NCBI GenBank assembly: GCA_025453975.1
Contig: JALOPI010000008.1
Location: 36,903-100,902, forward strand
DNA length: 64,000 nt
Reading direction: 5' to 3'
Source of the DNA: Syntrophobacteraceae bacterium
GTDB taxonomy: Bacteria; Desulfobacterota; Syntrophobacteria; Syntrophobacterales; Syntrophobacteraceae
Numbering within the stretch: position 1 is the first letter of the stretch; each line of letters begins with the position of its first letter. Below, piece after piece: positions 8,627 to 17,440 of the stretch. Position numbers and translations under genes: made by a program. Under the pieces are notes generated by a model, which was given only the letters and a program-made list of their open reading frames with translations, was not told the DNA's origin and searched no databases.

Positions 8627-10576
8627 ATGACCATGGCCTCGCGCGATTCTGTACAGAATGTATCTTTTATCCTTGCGGTGATGGGGAGGTATTCCCGCAT
8701 CGCGCAGGCGCTTCAGAATAGCTTGACATGCATGGAGCCACTGATCCGGGATTCCGATTGTGACCTCGTCATCGCTTTCGAGAGCGACAGCTGGCTGGGG
8801 ACCCCCTTGGCTCAGACGCTTCGCCTCCGTTTTCCCAAGGAGCGATTGACCGTGCTCGCCCGCGAATGTGGGAATCTTCCCGCCAAGCTCTACAACGAAG
8901 CAGCAAGATTCGGAACGAACCGATACCTTCATTTCCTTTGGCCCGGCTGTCGCCCCATAGCCGAACGGGTGGGAGCCACTTCTGCTCGGATGGATGAGTC
9001 CCATTTGGATTGGTCAGCGCACATCGACCCATTCATTCTGAGCCGATTGGGTGTCGATGCGGATTTCATTGCCAGATTTGGTAGCTACTTCATGTCCTGC
9101 AAGAGGTTGTTCTCTTCCGCCCAAGCGCTCTTGAGATCGGAGGTCTTCACTGAATTGGGGGGGTTCGATGCTTCACCGGTTCTTCAGCGTCACTTCGATG
9201 TTGAGTTTTGGCTCAGGGTTCTGAAGGGGCAGGCCAAAATCCGACTCGATTCAGGGTATATCGCGGAGGAAGATTGGGCATGGCCAGTTTTTCCGCTAAG
9301 TCATGATCTGCGGATACCTCGATTTGTTGCCCAGAGCTTTGCGCTGCGAGCTTCAAGAGCTGCCAGCCAGAAAGGCCATGATGAGAAAATGTTGAGCGGA
9401 TTCATACAAGACCTTCCCGTGAAGGAGGCGCAGCTGGTTGGTGAGCGTTGCTTTGCTGCTCACGGCCTTGCTTCCGAGCACTCCAACAGGCGGCGCTACA
9501 AGATCGCGGTCACGGGAAATATATGGGATTATGTACATAATCGTCTGTGTTTTTACAATCACTTCGAGTATCTTGAAGGCAAGCAGCTTTTCACTTATGT
9601 GCCTCTTCAGGATTCCTTAATTGATCCTGAGATTGATTTATGTGGGATCGACGCCGTGATCATCTCGAGAGGTAGAATTGATAACACCCTAAGAATACTT
9701 GATTACTGTCAATTGCAGCGGATCCCTGCCATCTATATGATCGATGACAATTGGCTGACAATCGGTCAAGATTGGCCTGAGATCTATTCATCTTCATTTT
9801 CACCAGGCAAGTCGGCTTACAGTGTTTTTATTGAATGCCTTAAGAGATGTGATTCCGTACTGGTCTATAATGATATACTGGCGGAAGATGTGGAGCCATA
9901 TGTTAAGGATCTCATCAAGCTTCCCGTTAACGTTCGAATGGATGATTTTCGGGGGGGGATTCGGGACGAAGAGTGTTTAAAGCTCGTCGCCGATCTGAAT
10001 AAGTGGCGAGAGAAGACCCAGGGGCTGATTCTTGGATATGCGGGCTCGGTGCGCTATTCCGACGCTCCCTTCAGAGCGCTTGCTTCCGCGGTCGAGGAGC
10101 ATACGAAAGACACGAAAGTGATCTTCTTCGGGTTTGTGACCGATGCCCAAAGAAACGCCTTTCGTCATAAGCCCATAACATTACCATACATGTCGTATGA
10201 GGACTATGCGGCGGTTATGGGTGCGCTGCGCCCGGATATTCTCATTGCTCCGCTGGATCCTAGCAGGACGTCCATGTCCAAGTGTCCGAACAAGTATCTG
10301 GAGTATTCTGCGGCAGGCTCGGCCGGGATATACAGCAGTGTCTATCCTTACACCGATGTGATCGAGGATGGCCAGAATGGGCTGCTCGTCTCGAGCTCGG
10401 ATGAGGCAGGCTGGAAGGCTGCCATTCAGCGCTTGCTGCTGGATGACGACTTGCGGCGGTGTCTTTCCGCGAATGCAGCAAGGGCCGTTGCGCTGCAGTA
10501 TGATACGGCGGTGGTGGCACCATTGTTTGCCGAAGCCCTTTTAGGGCTTCTGGAAAGAGGGGCTTCCAGGGGATGA
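8627..10576 (+). CDS. two-domain glycosyltransferase (GT2-like N-terminal half, GT-B/GT4-like C-terminal half)
   Basis: The 649-residue protein looks like two glycosyltransferase modules. Residues 1-250 resemble a GT-A domain: SFILAVMGRY at the start, ALLRSEVFTELGGFD and HFDVEFWLRVL later. Residues 285-640 are GT-B-like, with IYMIDDN at 369-375 and an NKYLEYSAAGSAGIYS segment followed by VIEDGQNGLLV in the sugar-nucleotide-binding half. The C-terminal module is related to the proteins at 14809 and 16181. The last four bases (ATGA) overlap the next gene. A G8 run lies at 9951-9958. It probably adds one or two sugars to the exported glycan; donor and linkage are unknown. Confidence 0.75.
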   Translation: MTMASRDSVQNVSFILAVMGRYSRIAQALQNSLTCMEPLIRDSDCDLVIAFESDSWLGTPLAQTLRLRFPKERLTVLARECGNLPAKLYNEAARFGTNRYLHFLWPGCRPIAERVGATSARMDESHLDWSAHIDPFILSRLGVDADFIARFGSYFMSCKRLFSSAQALLRSEVFTELGGFDASPVLQRHFDVEFWLRVLKGQAKIRLDSGYIAEEDWAWPVFPLSHDLRIPRFVAQSFALRASRAASQKGHDEKMLSGFIQDLPVKEAQLVGERCFAAHGLASEHSNRRRYKIAVTGNIWDYVHNRLCFYNHFEYLEGKQLFTYVPLQDSLIDPEIDLCGIDAVIISRGRIDNTLRILDYCQLQRIPAIYMIDDNWLTIGQDWPEIYSSSFSPGKSAYSVFIECLKRCDSVLVYNDILAEDVEPYVKDLIKLPVNVRMDDFRGGIRDEECLKLVADLNKWREKTQGLILGYAGSVRYSDAPFRALASAVEEHTKDTKVIFFGFVTDAQRNAFRHKPITLPYMSYEDYAAVMGALRPDILIAPLDPSRTSMSKCPNKYLEYSAAGSAGIYSSVYPYTDVIEDGQNGLLVSSSDEAGWKAAIQRLLLDDDLRRCLSANAARAVALQYDTAVVAPLFAEALLGLLERGASRG

Positions 10577-12231
10577 TTCGCGTTGCATTGGTCTCGCACT
10601 CCCCGGATCTAGGGGGGGGGGAGCGGATGCTGCTCAATGCGGGTCTGCTCATCCGGGAAATCGATGACATGGATGCGGTGCTATTTATACCTGGGAATGG
10701 TAGGATGCGTGATATTGCCAGCAGTATGGGCATGAATCACGTTCTCATCCCTTCTTATCCTTGGCATGTCTTTAATCCTCTAAATGATTATCAAAGTTAC
10801 AGTCGCTCGCTTTATGTTTTAAGAAATAGTATAATTAATCAAGTTTGTGATATTGTAATTATTAATACTCTCACCTCTTATGTTCCAATAATGGTTTGTG
10901 TTGAATTGGGATTGCCATCTGTTTTGTGGATTCATGGTATTATTGATTGTGGTATGATAAGAGATAGGAATGAGCTTTTGTGTTCCACGTACGATCGTCT
11001 TGTTCTTAATTCCGCTTCTGCTGTTATTTATAATTCTTTTTGGACAAGTGAATTTTATAATAAACAGTTGAACTATAGAAATGGATCTATTGTTTATAAC
11101 TGGACGATGATGCAGGATGATACAAAACTGAGCCATGGTGTGTATGATAATCGTATATTTGTTTGCCTCAATACCTTTAATGAGATCAAAGGGCATTCTG
11201 TCTTGATAGACGCTGTACGGATTCTTGCACGCAAGACGAGGGAATTCCGTCTTGAATTGTATGGGGATGGTCCAGATATTGATGTGGTGCGCCAGCAAGT
11301 GAGCACAAATCACCTCGAAGATATTGTTCAATTTAAGGGATATACTGACAATGTCCATGAGGTATACGATCAGTCTTTATGTCTCATCAATCCTTCGTAT
11401 GTGGAGGCTTTTGGCATGACCCTCATCGAGGCATTGTCGCGGAAGACTCCAGTCATTGCCGCACGGGGTGGAGGGCCCGAGGAAATCGTTCAGGATGGTA
11501 TCAATGGCTATCTGTTCGAAGCTGGGAACGCCGAAATGCTTGCCGGGCGGATGTCCGAATTCTTGGATAATCCGCAGATAGCCCGACAGATGGGTGAGAG
11601 AGGTTGTCAATTGGTTCGTGAAAAATTCTCTCCGGAGCGGGCTCGCGATGCCTTCACTCAAATCGTCCGGGGGACCCTGGCTGGATTTTCGGGTTATGAT
11701 GAGCGCGTCAGGCTGCTGGTCGATATGCATCTGAATCTCTCTTGCACCGACAGGCCCCGCGTTCATGGGGATTTCCATGATAAAGCTGATGACCGGTCAA
11801 TTCACAGGGTGGTTGAATCCACCTCGCCTCCTGTCAGCTGTCTACGGGTGCGTGGCAGTGTGGTCTATGAATTCATTGCCGCGTATCCCTGTTGGCGGGG
11901 TCTGGACCTCATGGTTGGCACATATAAGCAGAGTGTCAGGGGGAAGATGATCGTAAGGGTGTTTTCAGCAAACGGCGGGCAGTGCCGTGAGGTTTCTTTA
12001 AACCTTGCCACGATGACGGACAATGGCTGGGTTGCCGTCCATTTTCTTCCCATAAGCAATTCATCGCAGCAGGTATTTAGAGTGTTGCTTTTGTTGGAAT
12101 TGGAGGATGCAAGGTCAGCGGTCGGTGTATATGAAGCTAATCCTCCAGAGAGAATGATGCATCGAATTCAACGCTTGCTTGGAATGAGAAAAGCGGGAAA
12201 TGAGCTCTATTGCAGGGCGTATTATGGTTAA
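10573..12231 (+). CDS. GT4-family glycosyltransferase with extra C-terminal beta-rich domain
   Basis: The 552-residue protein has a GT4 core in about residues 1-375: SHSPDLGGGERML at the N-terminus and the donor-binding PSYVEAFGMTLIEAL and GGGPEEIVQDGINGYLF, with the E-x7-E arrangement. The last 170 residues form a separate beta-strand-rich domain that resembles the C-terminus of the 12279 protein and may bind carbohydrate. Bases of about 10780-11400 are strongly AT-rich compared with both flanks, a sign of recent acquisition. A run of ten G (10612-10621) encodes the Gly-rich motif near codon 15. Translation is coupled to the upstream gene by an ATGA overlap. Confidence 0.85.
   Translation: MIRVALVSHSPDLGGGERMLLNAGLLIREIDDMDAVLFIPGNGRMRDIASSMGMNHVLIPSYPWHVFNPLNDYQSYSRSLYVLRNSIINQVCDIVIINTLTSYVPIMVCVELGLPSVLWIHGIIDCGMIRDRNELLCSTYDRLVLNSASAVIYNSFWTSEFYNKQLNYRNGSIVYNWTMMQDDTKLSHGVYDNRIFVCLNTFNEIKGHSVLIDAVRILARKTREFRLELYGDGPDIDVVRQQVSTNHLEDIVQFKGYTDNVHEVYDQSLCLINPSYVEAFGMTLIEALSRKTPVIAARGGGPEEIVQDGINGYLFEAGNAEMLAGRMSEFLDNPQIARQMGERGCQLVREKFSPERARDAFTQIVRGTLAGFSGYDERVRLLVDMHLNLSCTDRPRVHGDFHDKADDRSIHRVVESTSPPVSCLRVRGSVVYEFIAAYPCWRGLDLMVGTYKQSVRGKMIVRVFSANGGQCREVSLNLATMTDNGWVAVHFLPISNSSQQVFRVLLLLELEDARSAVGVYEANPPERMMHRIQRLLGMRKAGNELYCRAYYG
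10612..10621 (+). repeat. homopolymeric G10 tract inside a glycosyltransferase gene
   Basis: Ten consecutive G occupy codons 14-17 of the GT4 gene and encode its GGGE motif. A slip of one base would cause a frameshift near the N-terminus. In this G-rich DNA one run of this length could arise by chance, so phase variation is only a possibility. Confidence 0.6.
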
Positions 12232-12278
12232 TCTGGAATATACAAATAAATATCTCATGATACAACCATTGTGACAAT

Positions 12279-14795
12279 ATGTTATCATTCTTTTTTCCAA
12301 GAACTATTGGAATTGAGCTTGTTCGTGGCTGTAATTTCAGCTGCAAGATGTGTCCCGTCACCCACCACAACTCCGGGATGGTGACCAATAAGATTCAGCA
12401 CATCTCTCTGGATCTGCTGGCCATGCTGGTGGATGAAGCGGACCGTTGGCCGAGTGTGGAGACGGTTTGGGCATTTCATTTCGGCGAGCCGCTTCTGCAT
12501 CCCTACTACACCGACTGCCTTGAGATGCTGCACAAGTCCGCGGTGATCAGGCAGGCTCAAGTCATACAGCATACCAACGGGTCTCTGCTGAAAGGGGATA
12601 AGGCCAGGGCGATTCTCGAAATCCCCGTGATCAAGAAGCTAGTCTTTTCGTTTGATGGCTTCGGGGATAGAAGTAGCTACGAGGTGCTGAGGGGACCACA
12701 TTTTGAGAACACCCTGGAGAACATCCGGCAATTTGCTGAGGATGCACGAAGAGTCAGGCCAGAGCTGATGCTCTCCACTTGCACTATCGTGCCGCGCCAA
12801 GGCGAGGTGCCGGGCCTGGATGTACCCTCAAGGCATGAGGTGCTGACTCGTTTGCATGGATTATTTGATCCGATGGGTGTTGAGGTCGTGGTTCGTGACA
12901 TGCACGCCTACTGTGGTGCTGACGAGCTCGAAATCAGGGGGCATCCAGCGAAGCAGGTTTTTGGGGGCTGTTCCTTCGTGGAGGAAGATTCCCTTTACAT
13001 GACGGTGAACGGGTGGGCGCAGCCCTGTTGCGCGGTCTATTCGGAAACCTTCCGGGTGGGGCGTTTCCCAGACCAGTCGTTTGGCGAGCTGCTGAACGGC
13101 AAGGAAATGAGGACCATCAGGCACGCGCTCAGGATGGACCTGCGTGCGATACTGGATTTCTGCTCCGGGTGCTCGCTTTCCATGGGGGGAATCATGGAGG
13201 GGGAAGTGCTTCGAGCCTACTGGAAGGCCCGGGACGCTCAGGGGGGAATGCTGGAGGTCGCGGAGCGACGTCACCTGTTCGAGGCGGGATGTCTGGCGGA
13301 TCAACCGGTGCGGGTGGATCTGGGGTGTGGCGGTGCAAAGCCTGGGGGCTTCATTGGCATCGATCGATATCCACTGAATGGGGTGGATATTGTGGCTGAT
13401 CTCGACAAAGCGCTCCCGCTGGCCGACGACTCCGTGGATTTGGTGTTGGCCAGCCATTCCCTCGAGCACGTCGGGGACCTGCTGAAAACCATGGAGGAGA
13501 TCCATCGGGTATGCAGGCATGGTGCTCAGGTGTGCATCGTGGCGCCGTATCATCAGCAGCATCTGAATCTTGCAAACCCTTACCATCGACAGGTATTCAA
13601 CGAGCATACCCCACGTTTTTGGACCAGCAGTCGGTGGGCCCGCGTGGATGTCGCTGAGTTTGCGCACCCACACGCCGAGGGCTGGGGGTTGGGAGAAAGT
13701 GACCACAGCCGTCCAGCCATGGACTTGAGATGCCTTCGGATGGAGCTTTTCTACTTCCCCGAATATCGGCGCCTGGGAATGGAGGAGCGGCGAAGGTCCA
13801 GGCTATCCCACCTGAATGTCTGTGACCAGATCATGTATCACTTGGTGGTCGTCAAGGAACGAACGAGCGAGGCGGAGATGGAGGAGATTGCCGACAGGGT
13901 GGAGTATTTCGAGCCGCCCTATGTGACCATCCGTAGGCTGCGGGAGCGCTGCGAGCAGTTGGAGATGGCTTGTGCCGACAAGCTGATGGAAGCGAAGCGG
14001 CTTTTGGAATCGGTGCAGTTTCCGGTGGAGGAAGCCCCGCGCCTGCGTGGCTCTCTGGTCGAGCTTGAGCAGCTTCAAGGCGACCTGGATAGCCATCTGG
14101 TCCGGAAGGTTTCGGAGTGGAAGCGCCTCGAGGACCGGGTCAGGGCCACGGAGGCTGAGCTGGCCTCGATGGGGGAGCGGACGGTGGAAGTCGAGTCTCG
14201 TTGTGAAAGGTGTGTCGCTCAGCTTTCAAGGGTTGAGGGCAAGGCACTCTCTCTCGCGGATGAACTGCGCATGTTTCGCGACCGGAAGCTCACAGTCTGG
14301 TTCAATCGCTTCTTCGACAGAACCGACCTCAGGGCAGCAATCGCCCCGGCGTTTCGTCAACTGCTGGATGACAGCTACATCTTCGGTGGCAGCCTGAAGC
14401 GCTTTAGACTGCAGCCGAGCATCGACCTCGGGCTGACCCCTTTCGTCTCCTATCACCTGGATACCGGCGGTCGGCGGCTTCAAGGGATCATGCTGGCTGT
14501 TCTCCCGGACATGCCGGCCAAGGGAGGGCTCATTGGAATCGAGATCGTGTCCTCGAGAAACAGCATCCTGATGCAGCAAACCCTGGCGCTGGAAGATGTC
14601 GATGAAGCGAGCCCAGCGCGGTTTTCGTTTCCCCTGCTGCCGGGCTCGGAGCAGACGGGATGTGCTCTGAGGGTTTTTGTCCGGGACGCCGAATGGCCCG
14701 TCAGGATTCTGGAATGGAGACGCTACCGGGCGTTCGGTCTGGGCCCCCTCAAGACGAGGCCTTTCTGCGGCTTTGACCTTGGGCAGGCTCCTTGA
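12279..14795 (+). CDS. radical SAM/SPASM - methyltransferase - coiled coil - beta-domain fusion protein
   Basis: The 838-residue protein joins four modules. Residues 1-300 are a radical SAM domain, with RGCNFSCKMC giving cluster cysteines 18, 22 and 25. Later cysteines at 231, 250/251, 295 and 298 resemble a SPASM-type auxiliary cluster site. Residues 340-540 are a class I SAM methyltransferase, with motif I VDLGCGG at 346-352, an acidic GIDRY strand end, and DSVDLVLASHSLEH. About 550-690 is charged and heptad-like (coiled coil). About 710-838 is a beta-rich domain like that of the preceding GT4 protein. It lies inside the glycosyltransferase run, 47 bases after the GT4 gene. A glycan or lipid-carrier modification is inferred; the substrate is unknown. 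No good ribosome-binding site precedes ATG 12279. Confidence 0.8.
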   Translation: MLSFFFPRTIGIELVRGCNFSCKMCPVTHHNSGMVTNKIQHISLDLLAMLVDEADRWPSVETVWAFHFGEPLLHPYYTDCLEMLHKSAVIRQAQVIQHTNGSLLKGDKARAILEIPVIKKLVFSFDGFGDRSSYEVLRGPHFENTLENIRQFAEDARRVRPELMLSTCTIVPRQGEVPGLDVPSRHEVLTRLHGLFDPMGVEVVVRDMHAYCGADELEIRGHPAKQVFGGCSFVEEDSLYMTVNGWAQPCCAVYSETFRVGRFPDQSFGELLNGKEMRTIRHALRMDLRAILDFCSGCSLSMGGIMEGEVLRAYWKARDAQGGMLEVAERRHLFEAGCLADQPVRVDLGCGGAKPGGFIGIDRYPLNGVDIVADLDKALPLADDSVDLVLASHSLEHVGDLLKTMEEIHRVCRHGAQVCIVAPYHQQHLNLANPYHRQVFNEHTPRFWTSSRWARVDVAEFAHPHAEGWGLGESDHSRPAMDLRCLRMELFYFPEYRRLGMEERRRSRLSHLNVCDQIMYHLVVVKERTSEAEMEEIADRVEYFEPPYVTIRRLRERCEQLEMACADKLMEAKRLLESVQFPVEEAPRLRGSLVELEQLQGDLDSHLVRKVSEWKRLEDRVRATEAELASMGERTVEVESRCERCVAQLSRVEGKALSLADELRMFRDRKLTVWFNRFFDRTDLRAAIAPAFRQLLDDSYIFGGSLKRFRLQPSIDLGLTPFVSYHLDTGGRRLQGIMLAVLPDMPAKGGLIGIEIVSSRNSILMQQTLALEDVDEASPARFSFPLLPGSEQTGCALRVFVRDAEWPVRILEWRRYRAFGLGPLKTRPFCGFDLGQAP

Positions 14796-14808
14796 CGGGT
14801 GTGGTTCA

Positions 14809-16140
14809 ATGGTTTCTCTTCCCCGCGTTTTAGCGGTGCTTCCCGGATTCGTGCCTTCTACCGAAATCTGTGTTGTCCGGCCATTCGTGAGCCTGCATCG
14901 AGCAGGTCGCATCCTGGCCCGGGTGACCCTTGAGCGATTCGTGAGTCCTCGGGATCTGGCCTGGGCCAACCTGGTGGTCTTCTGCCGTAACACGGAGCCC
15001 AAGTTCTCATGGATCCTCGATCACCTGCTGGAAAGAGACCTCCCCTTCATTTACGACGTCGATGACAATCTCTTCAGCGTACCCGTGGATTCCGAGGTGG
15101 GAAGATATCACGCTTTACCCGCCTGCAGGGCCATGCTCGCTCGGTATCTCGAGGGGGCGCGGGCTGTGCGCGTCTATTCGAGCGAAATGGCTGACGCGGC
15201 GGAAGTGTTCAATCGGAGGGTCGCGAAAGTGCGAGCGCCCATTGATAGCAGGCTCATCGAGCCGCCCTCGAGTGCCCGCCATCCTCGGCCCGTCAGGATC
15301 GTTTATGCCACTAGCCGCACCGAGGATCGGCTGGCTGCGGTCTTCATGCCAGCGGTTGTCGCCGTTCTGGAGGACTTTGGAGAATGCGCGGAGGTCCATT
15401 TCTGGGGGGCCAGGCCACCGGCGTTCCCCTCAACGGTCCGCATCCATCATCATCCGGCCATCAGGAGTTACCATCGATTCCTGGGAGAGTTTTCCAGGAT
15501 GGGCTTCGACATCGGGTTGGCGCCACTGCTGGATGACCCGTTCCATCGAGCCAAAACGAACAACAAATTCAGGGAATATGGTGGATGTGGCATCGCTGGA
15601 ATCTATTCTGATGTGTGTGTGTATTCCTCATGTGTCGAGGATGGGGTCACTGGATTGCTGGTCTCCAACGATCCCCTGTCCTGGTACGAGGCGCTGAATC
15701 GACTCATCAGGGACGGTGCTTTGAGGCGAACTGTGGGAGCCAGGGCTCGAGAATACGTGCTGGCTCATTACTCCCGCGTCGACTTCGAGGATGAATGGCT
15801 GCGGCAGATCGTCGCCGTGGTGGAAGAACGTGGGGGCGGAGGGCTCCGCACGGACAGGCGTTTTTCCATGGCAGCCCGATCAGATTGTTCGATGCATGCC
15901 GGGACTTCAAGCGGTCTAGCTGAAAACGGGCAAGCCGGGGAGTCTTTGGAGCGAGAACAGCCCGTGTCGCCTTCCTGTGGTAGACAATGGCTCATGTTAG
16001 CCATGGGTCATTTCATTCAAAGATGGCATGATGTAAGTGATATCTGTAGAATGAGATTGTGTTGTAATGAAGCTTACGATGGTAAAGTGTATAGGTATTT
16101 ATATAATAGTTTGAAGTGGTATATTAGGCACAGTTGTTAG
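14809..16140 (+). CDS. GT-B-type glycosyltransferase (IYDVDDN family)
   Basis: From ATG 14809 the protein has 443 residues; the open frame reaches further back but would overlap the fusion gene. It has the IYDVDDN motif (81-87) and a KTNNKFREYGGCGIAGIYS segment followed by CVEDGVTGLLVSNDPLSWYEAL. These match the nucleotide-sugar-binding half of GT4-like enzymes and the 8627 and 16181 proteins. The last 80 residues, after about base 15850, look unrelated to the family. The DNA turns AT-rich from about 16010, so the natural C-terminus may have been altered by recombination. The gene lies 13 bases after the fusion gene and is probably in the same transcript. Confidence 0.72.
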   Translation: MVSLPRVLAVLPGFVPSTEICVVRPFVSLHRAGRILARVTLERFVSPRDLAWANLVVFCRNTEPKFSWILDHLLERDLPFIYDVDDNLFSVPVDSEVGRYHALPACRAMLARYLEGARAVRVYSSEMADAAEVFNRRVAKVRAPIDSRLIEPPSSARHPRPVRIVYATSRTEDRLAAVFMPAVVAVLEDFGECAEVHFWGARPPAFPSTVRIHHHPAIRSYHRFLGEFSRMGFDIGLAPLLDDPFHRAKTNNKFREYGGCGIAGIYSDVCVYSSCVEDGVTGLLVSNDPLSWYEALNRLIRDGALRRTVGARAREYVLAHYSRVDFEDEWLRQIVAVVEERGGGGLRTDRRFSMAARSDCSMHAGTSSGLAENGQAGESLEREQPVSPSCGRQWLMLAMGHFIQRWHDVSDICRMRLCCNEAYDGKVYRYLYNSLKWYIRHSC

Positions 16141-16180
16141 TCATTGATGTCGATACTGTGTTTATGAATTTGTATTTATT

Positions 16181-17365
16181 TTGTCAATTGGTTTTCATGC
16201 TTTGAATGTACTGGCTATAACATCCCAAAATAATTTTTTGAGAGAGATAAGACTCGAAGCGATTCTGAGTTATCTTAAGGCAGCTCGTCTCATTGAGCAT
16301 TATTTCATTTCAGATGAATACTGCGTTGGGCTTCCTGATTTCTATTCTTGTGATGTGATTTGGCTTCAAAGGGTTGAATCCATTGATCTTGTTAGGCACA
16401 TTTCCAGATGTACCCATAACACATATATTTATGATATCGACGATTTATTGATCGGCAGGCCAACATACACCAAAGACATGCCTGGTGACAGCCAGGGAGC
16501 GATCGATGCGGTCGTCCATTGCTCAACCCTCACGGCTCCCTCCCTCAGGCTAATGTGCTTGCTGGAAAGGTACTTGGGGATATCCCTGGCTCAGAAGACC
16601 GTGGTTTGCCCCAACGGCATCGAGATGGAGGTTCAGCGCCGTCCGCCAGCCGCTCCCAGCGGTATCGTGTGGTCCTCCAGCGATTATCCGGCCCTGACCG
16701 ACTCCAGGGAGGGGGTTGTCCGTGCTGTCGGTGAATTTTCATTGAAGCATCGGCTGCCGGTTTATTGCATCGGGCATTTCGATGGTTCTTTGAAAAAGCG
16801 GCTTGCCCACGCGGTTTGGCCAGGTTTTCTGCCTCTCCAGCAATACCGTGGCCTTCTGGGCTCAGATCACGTTTTCATTGGAATAGCGCCCCTTGAAACG
16901 GAGGGCTCCAGAGAAGATCTGGACTTCATCAACGCCAAGTCGGACATCAAGATGCTGGACTTTGGAGGGCGAGGCCACCCTGGGGTCTACAGCGCCGCAC
17001 CTCCGTACATGGACACGGACTTGAGTACGGGCGTGCTGACAGCCAATGACGAAGCGTCCTGGCGGGAGGCGCTGCGGATCGCCCATTCCCATGCATGGAG
17101 GCGGATCCATGAGGAGCAGGATCGCATCATCGATCTGAGGCGTATGGATCGGCTGGCATCGACAGTGTGGATGGAGGCTCTTCAGCGGTCCCGTCTGGAC
17201 ATTCCGATTCCGGCTGGAGATCTCAGGCCAGCGTCAACCCTGTCCCGGCATGTCTCCCGCGGATTATCCAGCCTCTATTGGGGATCGGGTTTCGTCCAGA
17301 GGGCTGTGGCCCTGCTTCCCAGACCCATCTTGCGCCGGCTGCGGCATCGACTTCTGGGCAAATGA
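16181..17365 (+). CDS. GT-B-type glycosyltransferase (IYDIDDL family)
   Basis: The 394-residue protein starts at TTG 16181; no ATG or GTG is available in frame after the stop at 16145. It has IYDIDDL (83-89), a VCPNGIEM segment at the domain linker, and KSDIKMLDFGGRGHPGVYS in the C-terminal half, followed by a TANDEASWREAL stretch. This layout parallels the proteins at 8627 and 14809. The first 300 bases are AT-rich and the rest matches the genome, so the gene seems to straddle a composition boundary. The Arg-rich C-terminus (LRRLRHRLLGK) could lie at the membrane surface. Donor sugar is unknown. Confidence 0.72.
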   Translation: MSIGFHALNVLAITSQNNFLREIRLEAILSYLKAARLIEHYFISDEYCVGLPDFYSCDVIWLQRVESIDLVRHISRCTHNTYIYDIDDLLIGRPTYTKDMPGDSQGAIDAVVHCSTLTAPSLRLMCLLERYLGISLAQKTVVCPNGIEMEVQRRPPAAPSGIVWSSSDYPALTDSREGVVRAVGEFSLKHRLPVYCIGHFDGSLKKRLAHAVWPGFLPLQQYRGLLGSDHVFIGIAPLETEGSREDLDFINAKSDIKMLDFGGRGHPGVYSAAPPYMDTDLSTGVLTANDEASWREALRIAHSHAWRRIHEEQDRIIDLRRMDRLASTVWMEALQRSRLDIPIPAGDLRPASTLSRHVSRGLSSLYWGSGFVQRAVALLPRPILRRLRHRLLGK

Positions 17366-17440
17366 GGGTGCTCGGCCAATCGGACGAGCCTGAGAGCGGC
17401 CAGCAGATGGATCTCGGTCTGGACGCGGGAAGGATTTTAC

